The translations under genes and the position numbers were made by a program. A stretch of 30,959 nt of DNA, from positions 1 through 30,959 of the forward strand of contig JAAMXY010001654.1 in the NCBI GenBank assembly GCA_019677205.1. The letters run 5' to 3'. The DNA comes from Pinguiococcus pyrenoidosus. Lineage: Eukaryota; Sar; Pinguiophyceae; Pinguiochrysidales; Pinguiochrysidaceae. This document shows positions 1 through 12,729 of this stretch, in pieces; the first letter of the stretch is position 1, and each line of letters opens with the position of its first letter. The notes beneath the pieces are model-generated. The model saw only the letters and a list, made by a program, of their open reading frames with translations. It was not told the origin of the DNA and did not search any database.

Positions 1-2
1 GC

Positions 3-3000
3 CCCGGAGGCCAGTACTGCGAGACCCCGGGCCTGTCATCGCCGACAGGGCCATGCGACGCTGGGCATTTCTGCTTCACTGGTGCAGTGAGCTCTCAGCC
101 TGGTGGCGAGCTGAACTGCTCGCAGTCGGGCTCTGGTCTCTTTGACGCCAACAGTACCTCATTTGGCATCTGCCCGAAGGGCTTCTTCTGCCCCAACGCG
201 ACCGCTTTGCCCAATCCATGCCCTTCCGGAACGTACTCGAATACTTCTGGCCTGGGGAATGTTGACGAATGCGCGATGTGCATTCCCGGCTTCTACTGCC
301 CAGAAGAAGGCATGGTCTCTTCCGAGGTATACGAGTGCGACGAGAATTTCTACTGCCCTGGAGGCGACGCTGCGAGCGGTGTTCCGTGCCCCGTGGGCCA
401 TTTCTGCGTCTCAGGGCTGTCAAGCCCCCAGCAATGTTCGGCTGGTTCGTACCAAGATCAGCTCGCGACGTCAACGTGCAAGCCTTGTCCAGCGGGGGCG
501 AGCTGTGGAACGGGCGTCGCCGCGCCAGGACCTTGCAAGATCGGCCACTACTGCCCCGTTGGCACCGCCCACGGGAACGAAGCGCCGTGTCCGGCAGGCA
601 CCTTCAATCCGAACGACACGGGGCTGGAATCGGCCGAGGGATGCCATCCTTGTCTGCCGGGGCAATTCTGCGGAACGGAAGGGCTGGTGGCGCCCTCAGG
701 GCCTTGTGGGCCTGGCTTCTACTGTGTTCAGGGGTCTTCTTCGCCTCAGCCGAGCGACAACTCCACCGGCGGGCCTTGCGCAGGTGGCTATGTGTGCCTC
801 AACGGTTCGGCGGTGCCTACGCCGACGGAGCTGGCTGTGCACGGAGGCTTCCCATGCCCCAGGGGTCACTTCTGTCCGGAAGGTTCCGGATTCGCCCGGC
901 AGTGTCTACCCGGCTCGTACATGCCTGACGAGGGCGCCGCCGCGTGCGATCCCTGTCCAGCTGGACGAGCTTGCCCGGACACCGGGATGACAGCGCCCGC
1001 GGAGTGCCCCGTGTCCCGCTTCTGCGCTGGCAACGACACCTTCGGAGAGCCATGCCCAGCAGGCACCTATGGCGATAGAGCCAACCTCAGCTCGGCTGGC
1101 GCATGCAGCGCCTGTCCAGCGACTGAGTACTGCGTTGGTGGATACGTGGCCGGTCCGTGCGCTGCGGGATACTTCTGTCGCGCCCGTGCGTGGTCGTCGA
1201 CGCCGCAGCTCTCCATCCCAGCGGGCACGATTGAAAGCAAGGAGCGCCTGGACTCGTTCTGGAGGACCCAGGACGCGGGCCAGTGCTGGCCGGGGCACTT
1301 CTGTCCGAATTCGACGGAGATTCCGATCCCTTGCCCAGATGGCACGGTCCGCGGCGAACCTGGTGGCGCGAGCGCCGATTCTTGCGCGCCTTGCGCCGCA
1401 GGAGAGCTCTGCGAGCCCGCCAACCCGATCCCGATTCCTTGTCCCGAAGGCGGGTATTGCCCGCTGGGGTCCTCCTTCGTCCCCTGTCCGAACGGAACGT
1501 ACAATGATGATATCCGCGGCGAGTCGATTGACGACTGCCTCGTGTGCCCGGCTGGCCACTACTGCTACCGAGAAGGCATCGCGAATCTGACGAACTTCCT
1601 CTGCCCCCGTGGTTACTATTGCGAGCAGGGCACCGGCACGCTCATGCCGGTGATCAACGAGACCTACGTATCGGGTCACCCCGGGGACTACGCAGGACAG
1701 GTCGTCCTCCAGAATCTCACCTATGACTACGTGACGCTCTTCCCCGTGCCTTGCCCGGGGGGAACCTTCAGAGCGACGGAGGGCGGAAGATCTGTGGACG
1801 ACTGCGAAGTATGCCCCGGGGGACGCTACTGCCCGGAGCTCAGCTTCAATGGCATTGCCTGCGACGCATCGTTTGAATGCGGGAACGGAACCACGGTGCC
1901 GCTGCTTTGTCCAGCTGGCTACTATTGCCCAGGAGAGACCGCGGAGGCCATTCCTTGTCCGGGAGGCTCCTTTTGTCCAGCTGGGAGCTTCATCTACACA
2001 AGGTGCGAGCTTGGACAGTTCTGTCCCCCGACAGGATGGCGGTCCGCGGATGGAGCTTTGAACGTGACGGCGAACAACTCGTCCGCGCAGAACAGCACCT
2101 TCTACATCAGCGAGGCGCCGCAGTACTGCCCCGATGGCTCCGCGGGCATCCTCTTTCCCACCAGCGGGTCCCGCGTCCTTGTCGAAGACAGCTGTGAGGT
2201 CTGCCCAGCCGGTACTCACGGTGCCGTCCCAAACAAGACCTTCTGCGGGATCTGTACCCCTGGATACGTCTGCCTCGGGAACACCACGTCGGCATTCCCG
2301 AGCGGCGCCTTGCAGAACGACGGAGCACCCGACAACGGCTACGTGTGTCCTCCGGGCCACTACTGCCCGGCCGGATCATCGTTGGAGACAGCCTGCGCAC
2401 CTGGATCGTACAATCCCCTCGATCAGCAGACGAACAGCTCGGCATGCGCCTCCTGCGACGCGGACACCTTCCAGGAGGAGTACGGGCAGCCGGCTTGCAA
2501 ACCATGCTCCACTTCCTCGTTCAGCGGGAAGGGGGCCACGACTTGCGAGTGCATCGGTCTTCATCGCGTCTATCAACGCTCGGATGGCTTCTGCATCTGC
2601 CAGCCGGGCTTTGAATTCTACGACGAGAACTTCGTGCGGCACAGCGATCAGGATGGCGACGTGGACTGCCAGGCGATGGTCTTCCCTCGATGTCCCGACG
2701 GCCAGGCCCTCGACCTCTACGGAACGTGCCGAGCGCTGGAGTCCTGTCCAAACTGTGATAGCGGTGGAGAGTTCATCGAGACCTTGGGCGTCTGCCAGTG
2801 TGACGGCCTCCCAGATCTGAACTCGGTCTGCGGGGAGTCGTGCCGGGCCAACGCGTCGTACGCGATCATCGACGGAAACTGCGACATCCTCGTGTACACC
2901 GACGGAAGTTCGGACCCCGTCGTTCTTCACTCGGAGGATCTCGAGGCCTCGGGCATCATAGAGTGCCAGGGCGCCTCTGGCATTGTGCATTCCCTCAGCG

Positions 3001-6000
3001 TCGGCGACTCTGGCATCGAAGGCCGCTACGGGCTCAGCGACGCCTTCACGAGCGGTACGCGCCGCCGACTGGCTAGCGGCGTCTCCATGTCGAACGCAAG
3101 TGCGTCGGACGGCTCGCCCACGCTTCACGTGGGACTGCAGCGTCATTCGGCGAAGTCGTCCCATCTGTCCAGGTCGCCCCCGCGAAGGCGACCAGCCATT
3201 TGGGAGGATGTCGAAACCTCCGGCGCCCGCCTCCAGGGCAAGAGCGCTGCCCGCGAGCCGCTGCCGTTGAGGTCCCGAATGCCACCCCGAAGAGACGCAG
3301 TGAGCAGCAGGAACGACTCGCGCCCTTCACATGGGGACCACGATGCATTCGGGACGGGAGATGACGCCGGGCGGGCGGAGAGACGGCTGCAGTCGAGCGA
3401 TCCCTCGATCAGCGATCCGCTGGCGTGTATTGGGCTCGGAGACACGCTCGTGTTCGACATCGACCCCGTGCTCGGATCGTACCCCGTGTACCAGAAGGAT
3501 TCGCTCCTGAACACCAACGACAACTTCGACTTTGGCTCCTTCAGGAGGCTCGCGGAGCAAATCGTCTCGTCGGAAACGGTGGACACCTTCATGTACACCT
3601 TCACCGAGCCTGGCATTTACGTCTTCAGCCCCAGCACGAACGCCGATAAGTTCATGATCGTCGCGGTGATGCAGGAGGGCGTCGCGTGCATCACCGATGG
3701 CGTCTTCGCTCCCATGACCAGAAGCAACCTGGTCTCCGTGGGCATCCGGCGGGACGAAGACATCCTGCTCCAGCCGGACTGGTATCTCCTCCTGGGACTT
3801 GCTCTGAGCTTTGCCTTCCTGGTCTGCGGTCTGCTCTACAGTGGCTACTACTTCCGGACCGCGCCGTGGGAGTACCATGACAAGATCGACTCCAAGTACC
3901 GAAACAAGGCGAAGTCCAGGAACCTGAAGGCCCTGCAAAGCGTTGGGACCGTGTTCCAGAAGCAGGAGGACGTGCAGGCCGAGGAGAAGCTCGAGGTGGC
4001 GGCGGGAGCGGGAGAAGGCCCCAAGAGACCGGGCTTCTTCGGGAAGGCGCAGATAGCACCTCAAGAGTCCGAGGACAACATGCTCGTTCGAGGATTTGAT
4101 CCCTGGGAGGCGGAGGATCTGGAGATGCGGAAGATATTGGAGCGCATGCAAGAGCACCATGGGAAGTTCGGAGAAGATCTGGTTGGGCAGAGGGAGCTGC
4201 TTGCATCGTTGGGCGATCGGCTCAGCGTCGAAGCGGATGACCTGAAGCGGCTCATGAAGCTTCTGGTCCTCCAGGGGAACAAGCTCATCGACGCGGATGC
4301 AGAAGACAGCCCCGTCAGCAAGGATCTGATCAAGACGCTGATCACCGACCTATCTGCCCGCCGCGATTTCGAGGTGTTGTCCAAGAAGGCGGAAGCCGAC
4401 GCGAAGGGGCTGTTCGCGAAGCTTCTCGCCCTGCTGCGAAGCGGCGGTACAGAGCTCGCGAACCAAATCGTGAGCGAGATCGGCTTGCTCGATCGCCCCA
4501 ACTACAGCCTCCTCAGCCCGTCGGAATCACCAGAGCTGCATGGGATACTGCACGACATCATGGAGCTCTCGGCAATGCTGGAGAAACACATCCTTCAGTG
4601 CTACGAGACTGAGCATGGACGACAGAACGCCAGCTGGATAGCATGGCAGTCCGTCTTGCGAAACGGTCCCACGGGGCTCTCGGATGAAGTGATTCACGCG
4701 ATCAACGATGAAAAGGACGCCACCGACGCGAGCAGCCAGATTGAGAGTGCGATCGCAGAGGATTGCCGTAGGCTCACGCACGAGCTCCCCAAAACCCATC
4801 TGCGTCTCCTGCAGAAGGAGGGGTCCCTTCTACGTTCAGTCGAGGCTCTGCGCATTCAGGAGAAGAACGCCCATCCCGAGAAGGAGGCTGCCCTCCTGGC
4901 CGAGGGGCGTTCCGCCTTTGCCAAAGAGCTCGACGACCTCCGAAAGCAGATGGTGGACGCCTTCAAAGAGTTTGGGGACAGATTGGAAGAGGCCGCCCAC
5001 AGTAGGCAGACTGCGAGCCGCCGCCGGGAAGACCTCGAGAAGCTCTTGTTGCCGCTTGCGTCCATCCTCGAGGAAGACGAAGGTGATGAGAACGCCGAGC
5101 TGGTTGCAAAGCTGCGCATGGTGGCGGGAGATGGCCTGGACCTTACTGGGGGAGTTCGCGATCAGCTGCTTGAGAAGAAGCGCCACTATCAGACCCAGAA
5201 GCTTCAAAGCGAGCGCAACGAGACGGAGCTAATTGCTCGGCAAGAGGACGACGAGCGAAACTCGCTGCGGCGCAAGTTTGCGGACGAGGAGCTCAACAGT
5301 CTGGGAATCGCGGACGAGTCGAAGGAAGAGGTCCTCTCCGCAATCGACGACGATCGCAGACAGCTTGAACAGACTTTGGAGATCGAGGCAAAGCGCCAAG
5401 ACGAGCAACTCAAGGCCCTCCTTCAGGCGGAGAAGGCGAAGGACACGCTGAAGCAGCTGCAGATCCAGAAGGAGGAGGCGGCAGCGGCCGAGCTTGAGAA
5501 GAAGCACAAAATGGAGATGGACAAGCTGCTGCAGCGACAGAGGCAGGAAGAGCTGGAAGCAATCGCAGAGGCCGACGAGGAAGATGATGATGACGACGAA
5601 GACGAAGACGAAGACGAGGGCGATGGCAAGGAAGAAGACAAGGACGGCGAGCTGGACCAGTTGGAGGCGGACGAAGCTCCGATCTGTGCAAATACCGCCG
5701 AGGAAATGGACCTGCTCCGACTGGTGCACCAGAAGGAGGCGGAAGCGCTCGCTGCGAGGCTGAACGATGAGCATGCCCGACGGAAGCGCCTTTTGCGCGA
5801 AAGGCTGCAAGCCCGACGCGAGGCCCTCGCAGAAGACGCTTCCCTCCAGGACAAGCAAGAAGCGCTGAGCCGCCTGGATGCGGAGGAGGCGGAGGAAGAG
5901 GACAAACTTGCGCTTGAGGCGGAGGCAAGGACTGCGGCGGAGCTCCAAGAGCTGCAGAACCGACAAGCGCAGGCGATGAAGGGACTGGCTGCCGGGCAAG

Positions 6001-9000
6001 ACGGCTTCTCAGTGGCTTCCGAGCTGGAGCGCATTCGAGACGAGAATGCCGAGAACTACGAGCGCCTCAAGAGGTCCCTGGGCGACGACCGAGAGGAGAA
6101 GCTCGACCGCATGCTGCAGCGCCTGAACCGTCTGAAGCTCAGCGACACGGAGAAGGCGGCGCGGCTCCACGCATTCCAGGCTGACATGGAAGCCGAGGAA
6201 GCCGAGGAGCTGGACCGCGAAGAGGCAAGGAACAACTCGACCGAGCAGCTGAAGTCCGCGGCACCGCAGGACGAGGCTGTGCTTGGAGTGCTGTACTCCT
6301 TGGAAGCGGAGGCTGTGGAGGAGAAGCTGAAGCTCAAGAAGGCATTGATGCTGGAGGAGCTCGAGAACGGCGAGTCGCCCTTCGAGACGGCTGCGGCGGT
6401 GGAGGAGCAGCTTCAGAAGGAGCGCGAGGAGCAGCTCGGCGCGCTAGCTGCCCGGCGCTCTTCGGCCGTGTCGTCTGCGGCGCAGGTTGCCGCAGAGGCA
6501 GCGCGACTACGTAAAGAAGGCGAGGAAAGCCGCATCGAGATCCAGAAGCAAGTGCGGAAGATCGCGGAGAAGCGCCGAGACGCCTTGGAGAAGAGACTGG
6601 CGACGCGCCGCCAGGAAGTGGTGGCAAGGCTGCAGGACGAAGACAACAGTGAAGATAGCATGGAGGCGGCCTTGTCCGCTTTGGCCGACCTCGACGACGT
6701 CGACCGCAGGGTGCTCGCTCAGCAGATCTGGCAGGAGCAAGAAGCTGCCCTGGCACGAGAGGAGGATAGACAGCAGGTGGTCGAAGAGATGCTCGGCGCC
6801 GACGACGACGCGGATTCTCTCTCCGCGATCGTCAAGCCCGCACTCCGGAGCAACGACACGAACGCCGTTGCGGAGAGGCTTCGGCAAGACTTGTCACTGC
6901 AGCGAAGGCTGCTGCAGGAGGAGATTGTCACCGAGGAGCAGGAGCTGCAAGCCAAGCTCTGCCGGGCCGGCAAGTCTGCGGAGGCCCGCAAGCATGCCCT
7001 CAAGGCATTCGACGAGGCGGCCAAGCGGCGCATGGCGGAGTATGACACCTCCGCGAAGCTACAGCTCAAGCAGGCGCTCCTGGCTGCCCGGAAGGAAGGG
7101 GACAGCCTTGCGGGAGGGGCTACGGCGCTCCGAAAGAAGCAGGCAAATGACGTCTCCAGCTTGAAAAAGTCGCTCGCAGAGGAGAAGGAAGCGCGACAGA
7201 AGCTGCTTGAGCGGAGATTGCAGGCCCGAAAAGACAATCTGAAGAGCAGAATGGAGCAGGAAGGAGCCAACGCCGATGCAGTTGCCGCAGCCCTGACTGG
7301 TACGTCCCCTCGACGAGATCCGACGCCAAGACCCTGCGCCTCATGTTTCTCCTTGCATCGTCCATCTTCTGCAGGAATGGCTGCCCTAGAGGGTGCCGAG
7401 CGGGACAAGCTGGCGGTCGAGTTGGATGCGAACGAATCCTCTGCGATTGCCAGCTGCGCCAAAGCACAGAAGGAGACCGAGAAAGGCGACGAGGTGCAGA
7501 AGCTGCACAACAGCGAAAAGCAAGGCGTCGTGTTCGCACTGGAGCAGGCGGCGGACCTCCAAAGGGCCCAGCTTCTGGAGCGGCAGCAAGCTCGGCGGGA
7601 AGACTATGACGAAGCTCATTTCCAGTCGGGCGACTCAGCCGAGGAAGCAGAACGGCAGGCGGCCGAACTGAAGCAGAAGGAGGAAGAAGAAGGACGAGAA
7701 CTCGAAGAGCAGATTGGGCGCAGCCTCGCCGCAGAGCTGGAGAAGTTGGACCAGCAGCAGCAGGATGATCGGCGGGACGCCCTGGGTCTCGACGACGTCA
7801 AGAACGCGATCCGAATGCGCCAGAAGGCAGCCGTCGACGAGCTGCGCAAGGCTCTGCGCGAGACCCGGATGAAGCGCCGAGGCTTTCTCTACGAACGCCT
7901 GCAGAAGAAGCGGCGTGAGAAGGCAGCTCGCTTCCGAGAAATGGTTGGCGACGATACCGAGGCCATCGAAAACTTCGTCTCGGCTTTGGAGGAAGAAGGA
8001 GAAAAGGTCCAAGACGGTCTCGAGAAGCAGATGGACTCGGCGGAAAAGACGCTCATGATGCGCGTCGAGAAGCTGCATAGCCTCACCGTCGACCCGGCGG
8101 ACTGGAAGGAGATCAAGTTCTCCGACCTTTTCGACCGGGAGCGGGCTGGGCAGAAGGTGCGGTGCCAGGCCGACCGCCGACGAGCGAAACGGCAGTTGGA
8201 GCTGCAGCTGTCGAACCACCGCACCGTCGCCGAGTCGTCGGGGAACCAAGGGCTCCTCGCAGCGCTGCGCCAGCAAGAAGCGCGAGCGCGCGCTCGGTTC
8301 GAGGAGGAGTGGAAGGAGAAGGAAGAATTGGCTGCCGGGGGCAAGTATGTCTCCGACGACGAACGTGCTCTCCATGACGCCTTCGAAGAGGCTGCTGACT
8401 CGCACGACTCCGTTGGCCTCCTGGCAGCGCTGTATGGCAAGCACCGCTCGCAAACGCGGACGCTCGCGGACAAGCTGGCCGCGGAAGCCCGCGATCGAAA
8501 GCGGGCTCTGCGGGAGCGGCTTCTGCAGAAGAGGCAGCAAGAGCTGAGAGCAGCCGCCGAGGACGGCAGAGATGAGAACGAGATTGAGCGGCTCATGGAG
8601 GCCGACGGACTTCAGCAGATGTCCAAACTGGAGATGGAGGTCCAGACCCTCATCTTCGACGAGACCATGGATGAGCGACAGCGGCAGGAGCTCGAACTTG
8701 GCGAGCAGACCATTGATTTTGCCGCCAAGTCTGCGGAGCTCTTGGCGAAGCACGCGAAGCAGTCGTCGCTCCTTAACGAGAGTCTCGCCGCGGAGAAGAG
8801 GAATAGGAGGGCCGCACTCAAGCTTCGCCTGGACGCCAGCAGGGAGGAGCTGCGAAGGCGCCTGCTGGACCAGGACTTGCCCGCGTCGTCTGACGAGTAT
8901 CGGGACGCCCTGTCGAGTCTGGACGAGGTCGCCTCGAGCCAGATGGACCATCTCAATACGATCCTTGACCAGGAAGAGCGCGAACGTCGCAACGCCCTGC

Positions 9001-12000
9001 AGGAGGCTCAAGAGCAGGAGCGGATCCGCATGAACGAGGCGATGGCAAACGCAAGTCGCCTGCGGAGGGAGCAGTTCGAGAACGTCGCGCGTCTCAAGAA
9101 AGAGGTTCGCGCTGAAAGAGCCGTCCGGCGCAAGAACCTGCAAGACAGGTTGCAGAATGCGAGGCAGAAGCGCCTAAGGTCCAGCGCCGAGGAACTCGAT
9201 GCGGAGGAGATTCGTGCGATAGAAGACCTTCGGAAGCTGGACGAAGAAACGGAGGGAGCGGTGACCGCTGCTCTGTCCTCGGCGGCCGCCGAGAGCGAAG
9301 CCCAGGTGATGTCCCGCTTCATCGAGCTCCAGGAGAGGGCACGACTCCACGAGACCTTGGATGACAAGCTCCTTGAGCTTCGAAGCCACCACGAGCTCAA
9401 CCGGGAGAAGCTGTCGAGGGAGCTGGAAGACAACCGCAACAGCCGCAGGTCCAGGCTGCACAGGAGACTGCAGAGCCGCCGCCAGGCGGCAAGGCAGTCC
9501 GAGGCGGGTCTCCGCGACCTTGCGAAGGATGTCAAGCAAGAGATGCTCACGGAAGCCAAGCTGGCCACCGAAGAGATCCTACGGTTGCACGGCGTTGAGA
9601 ACGCCGCGGATGCCGCGCTCCAGAGTGCCAAGGGCGCTCTTGCCGTCCAGACCGCTGAGGTGGCCGTGGACTTGCAGGGGCTGCGCCAGAAGTTCGAGGA
9701 GGAGAAGCGGACGATCCGGGACGAGCTGGCAGTTAAGAAGAAGAAGCTGGAGGCGGGACTGCGAGCCCGCCTGAACGCGAAGCGAAAGAGGCAGCTTGCT
9801 GACGCGGCGAGAGATCCGACAGCGGCTTCCGGCCAAGTCGAGGCATCGGTGAACGAGGATATCGAGAACCAAATGACGGCCGGCTTGAAGGACATCGAAG
9901 CGAAGATCCGCGACGAGGAAGTCCAACGCTTCGAAGAGCACCAGGAGCGCGAGGAAGAGGAGTTGGCAGCCGCCGAGGCCGAGAAAGCCGACGCGATCCG
10001 GCAGGAGGCGCGAAGCGCTCAAGAAGACTCGTCGGCGGCGAAGGAAAGGCTGCGGCGCCTGAAGGAGGAGAATGAGAAGCATTGGGAGGAGCAGCAGGAG
10101 CAGCTCAGCATCAGCCAAACCCAGCGGCGGGAAGCGCTTCGCAAGCGCATCGAAGGCTCTCGGAAGGCGAAGGGCGCGAAGGGCCGCGTCGCCGATGCGG
10201 GCGATGCGGAACGAGCAGCTCAGGAGCTCGAGGCGCTCGAGGCGGATCTGAAGGAAGAGGCCGCCAAGGTGGAGCAGGAAAAGCTTGCCGCGCGGCAAGC
10301 GGAGCTGCAGGCGGAGAGGTACGTACTGTTTCCGGCCGGGCCAGATGCTGTCTGGTGCCGTTCGTAATCAATCCGTCCGCGTTTGTAGGGAGCTTGCGGA
10401 AGCGGAAGCCATCGCGCTGGCCAAGGCAGCAGCCGCGGAGTCGATTGAGACCGAGAGCGAGGCGCACAAGCAAGCCATGGCTGCGCTGCACAAGAAGGAG
10501 ATGGAGAGGCTGCGCGAGCGCCACAGCGCCAACGTGCGAAGCCAGAGGAGCAGCCTGCTCCTCGCAAATCAGAAGCACCGGGTAAACCTGAAGGCGCGGC
10601 TGGACAAGAGGAAGAAGCAGAAGATGCAAGCGATCGCCGAGAAGCACGAGCGGGAGAGGCAGCAAGTGGAGAGAGCGCAGGAGATGGAGCGCGCTGCCCA
10701 AGCGGCCTTGGAGCATGCCAGCCGAGACGACGAGTCGGTCATGGAGGACGCCAATGCAGCGCGACAGTGGCAAGAGCTCGCAGACTCCACGTTGGCGTCG
10801 CTGCGAAGTGCAGAAGACGTGTCCGACGTGCGGGAGACCGAGATGCTGGTGCTCGCGGAGGTGCTGAGCTCCGGCTTGGTTCCCGAGACGAGTCTGGAAG
10901 ACGCCGTCGAGTACGTCTTCCAGGAGCGGCACAACGACGAGAGCACGAAGCTGCTGACCGAGCAGTACAAGGAGCGCATCGGGAAGCTCCGGGAGCGGCT
11001 CAACCAGGTGGTGGACTCGAAGACCAGCGCGCGGATCGAGCTCGCCGAGCGCCTGGCCGCCGATGGCATCGCTCCTGAAGAGCGTGCCCGCGCTTTCGAG
11101 GACTTTGAGCATCGCTTTCACGCCAAGACCACCGCCGCGGAGAAGGAGGTCATCTCCAGCCTCGAGGACGACCATCTGCAGGCGCAGCTTGGCCTGCGGC
11201 AGCGCCACCTCACGGAGATCAAGTCCGCGGTCCGCGCGCTCGTGCCCGGCACTGCGGAAGAGCATTCGCAGCAAAGCCAGGAGAGGCAGGAAGCGAGGCA
11301 GGAGCAGCTGAAGGAGATGAGGGCCCGACTGGAGGCGCAGAGGGAAGGCAAGCTGGAAGCGATCCGGCGGGAGCAAGAGGAGCTGCTGCTCAAGCAGGAG
11401 GAGGAGCAAGCCGAAGAGCAGCGCCGTCTGGACGAGCAGCTGCAGCGCGAGATGGACGAGGCAGAGCAGCGCATGAACACGCAGTTGGCGGAGAAGCGCC
11501 GGCGCATCGAAGAAAACGAGGAGAGGCTCCGAGAAGAGCTGGGCGCCAAGGCCGACGACTACGCCGAGGCGGAGAAGCGCGAGATCATCGACAAGTTCGC
11601 GCGGGAGAAGGAGGAGCAGATCCGACATCTACAGCAGGAGAAACTGCGCAAGAAGGAGAAGCTGCAAGCCAAGCTACGCGCCAGACGCGAGAAGCTGGAG
11701 AAGAAGCGCTCGATCGATCGCAAGAAGGAGCTGGAGGAAGCGAAGACCCGGGCCGAGAAGGAGATGGCCGTCATCGAGACGATCGGGAAGCACACCGAGC
11801 AGCTTCTCGACCTCGAAGCCACGATGGAGGATCAAGCCGTTCCTCAGGTGGCACAGCCGGAGACGATGGACCGCGTTCGCGAGGCCCTCCACGAAGGAGA
11901 GCGGAAGCGGCAGCGAAGAGCGTCTCTGCACATGGCCAGCGGTAGCGCCTCGACGGCAAAGAAGGGTCCGGCCCGCGACGGTGAAGGCGCGCTCGGCGCC

Positions 12001-12729
12001 CGCAGAGGCTCGGATGCTAGTCAAGGCTCTCGGCTGAACGCGCGAAGGGTCTCCGCGGCGGAAACCGACTGGGTCATGAAGAAGCTGACGCGGCTGGAGG
12101 AGATGCTGCAGAACTTGCACCCGCGCCTGAGGCCGAGGCGCTCCGTCGCCGACACGGGCTTTCAGGACCCGAAAGACGCCGTGCTGGAGACGTCCGTGCA
12201 GAATGGAGACGTGCAGCCGCTACCGCGGGAGGCGCTGGAGGCGACGCATCGCGACAGCTTGCGCTTCTGCGAGGGACTGGCCAAGTCGCTTGGGTTCCGA
12301 GAGACACTCTCAATCCAGCCGTCGTTGACAGTACCTCGCAACGAGCATGCGAACGCATTCAAGAACAGCTACCACTACGACGCCTCGTCCGGCGTGCTGA
12401 GCTTGCATGTCAACCGCCTGGAAAGCGCGGGAGACGCCGCCCTGGTGGTGTTGCACGCGCTGGCGCACGCGCGAGCTCAGACGGTTCACGACAGTGATCC
12501 GCGGTTCCTCACGGAATTCCACAGCAACCTTCGGCATCTTTCCACGGAGCTGCACAGCATCCGGAGGCAGACGGAGAGGCGATCAAGCAGTCCGCTGGGT
12601 AGGCGACCAACTCTTGCGAGCGAGGGCGCGGCTGCCACCCGTCCCAGCGGCTTCGAGTCGAGGTTCCAGAAGTACGCGAGTTACGCCAAGGCGGTGGGTC
12701 TGGATGAGAAGAAGGAAGCCGATGATTAG
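3..12729 (+). CDS. Giant GCC2/GCC3-type Cys-rich transmembrane protein with a very long coiled-coil tail (5' partial)
   Basis: The frame is open from base 3, so the true start lies outside the window. Exons are 3-7299, 7375-10318 and 10389-12729, with phases that match (1, then 2), giving 4193 residues plus TAG. Numbering from the window edge, residues 1 to about 950 are dozens of CPxGxYC/CxxGxFC units (GCC2/GCC3, TNFR-like ectodomain) with many N-glycosylation sequons. About 1140-1235 is a Cys-poor beta-rich segment that looks cupredoxin-like (GDTLVFDI ... YTFTEPGIYVF). One hydrophobic helix at about 1260-1283 (bases 3780-3850) is the likely membrane span. The rest, to about 3900, is charged coiled coil with a periodic RxxLxxRLxxRR motif and an acidic run at 5576-5640. 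A compact C-terminal domain follows at about 4020-4150. I infer a surface receptor or adhesion protein with a cytoplasmic filamentous tail. The family is known only as hypothetical proteins, so function is unknown. Confidence 0.9.
7300..7374 (+). other. Intron 1 of the giant gene, 75 nt, in frame and stop-free
   Basis: The donor is G|GTACGT at 7300 and the acceptor is TTCTGCAG at 7374. Length is a multiple of three with no stop, so an ORF finder reads straight through it as 25 residues rich in P, R, S and C. Removing it restores colinearity with the neighbouring coiled-coil units (VAAALTG joined to MAALEGAERDKL, compare MEAALSALADLDDVDRR near base 6660). Confidence 0.8.
10319..10388 (+). other. 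Intron 2 of the giant gene, 70 nt
   Basis: The donor is AG|GTACGT and the acceptor is TTTGTAG|G. It joins AGxELQAE-R to ELAEAEAIALAK in phase 2. Without splicing the frame stops at 10365-10367, only 16 codons past the donor. Confidence 0.9.

Larger units (their letters stand above)
5760..10640 (+). repeat. Degenerate protein repeat of about 105 residues in the coiled-coil tail
   Basis: A basic signature close to RRxxLxxRLxxRR recurs near bases 5779, 6568, 7192, 7869, 8491, 8803, 9120, 9442, 9738, 10123 and 10578. In the second half the spacing is about 99-128 residues. In the first half it is about 200-260 residues, with weaker copies between (near 6100, 6880, 7570 and 8150). Each signature is followed by an acidic stretch and then a Leu/Ala helix containing LD or LEE. 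The DNA itself has diverged, so this is an old duplication visible at protein level only. Confidence 0.7.

Noticed and set aside
906-2360. Long antisense open frame (484 codons)
   Set aside because: It is a mirror of the Cys-rich coding frame in GC-rich DNA; the translation has no domain and the plus strand has clear protein repeats.
7635-9143. Long antisense open frame (502 codons), and the similar one at 10111-11628
   Set aside because: Both are Leu-rich mirrors of the charged coiled coil, produced by biased codons; no independent support.
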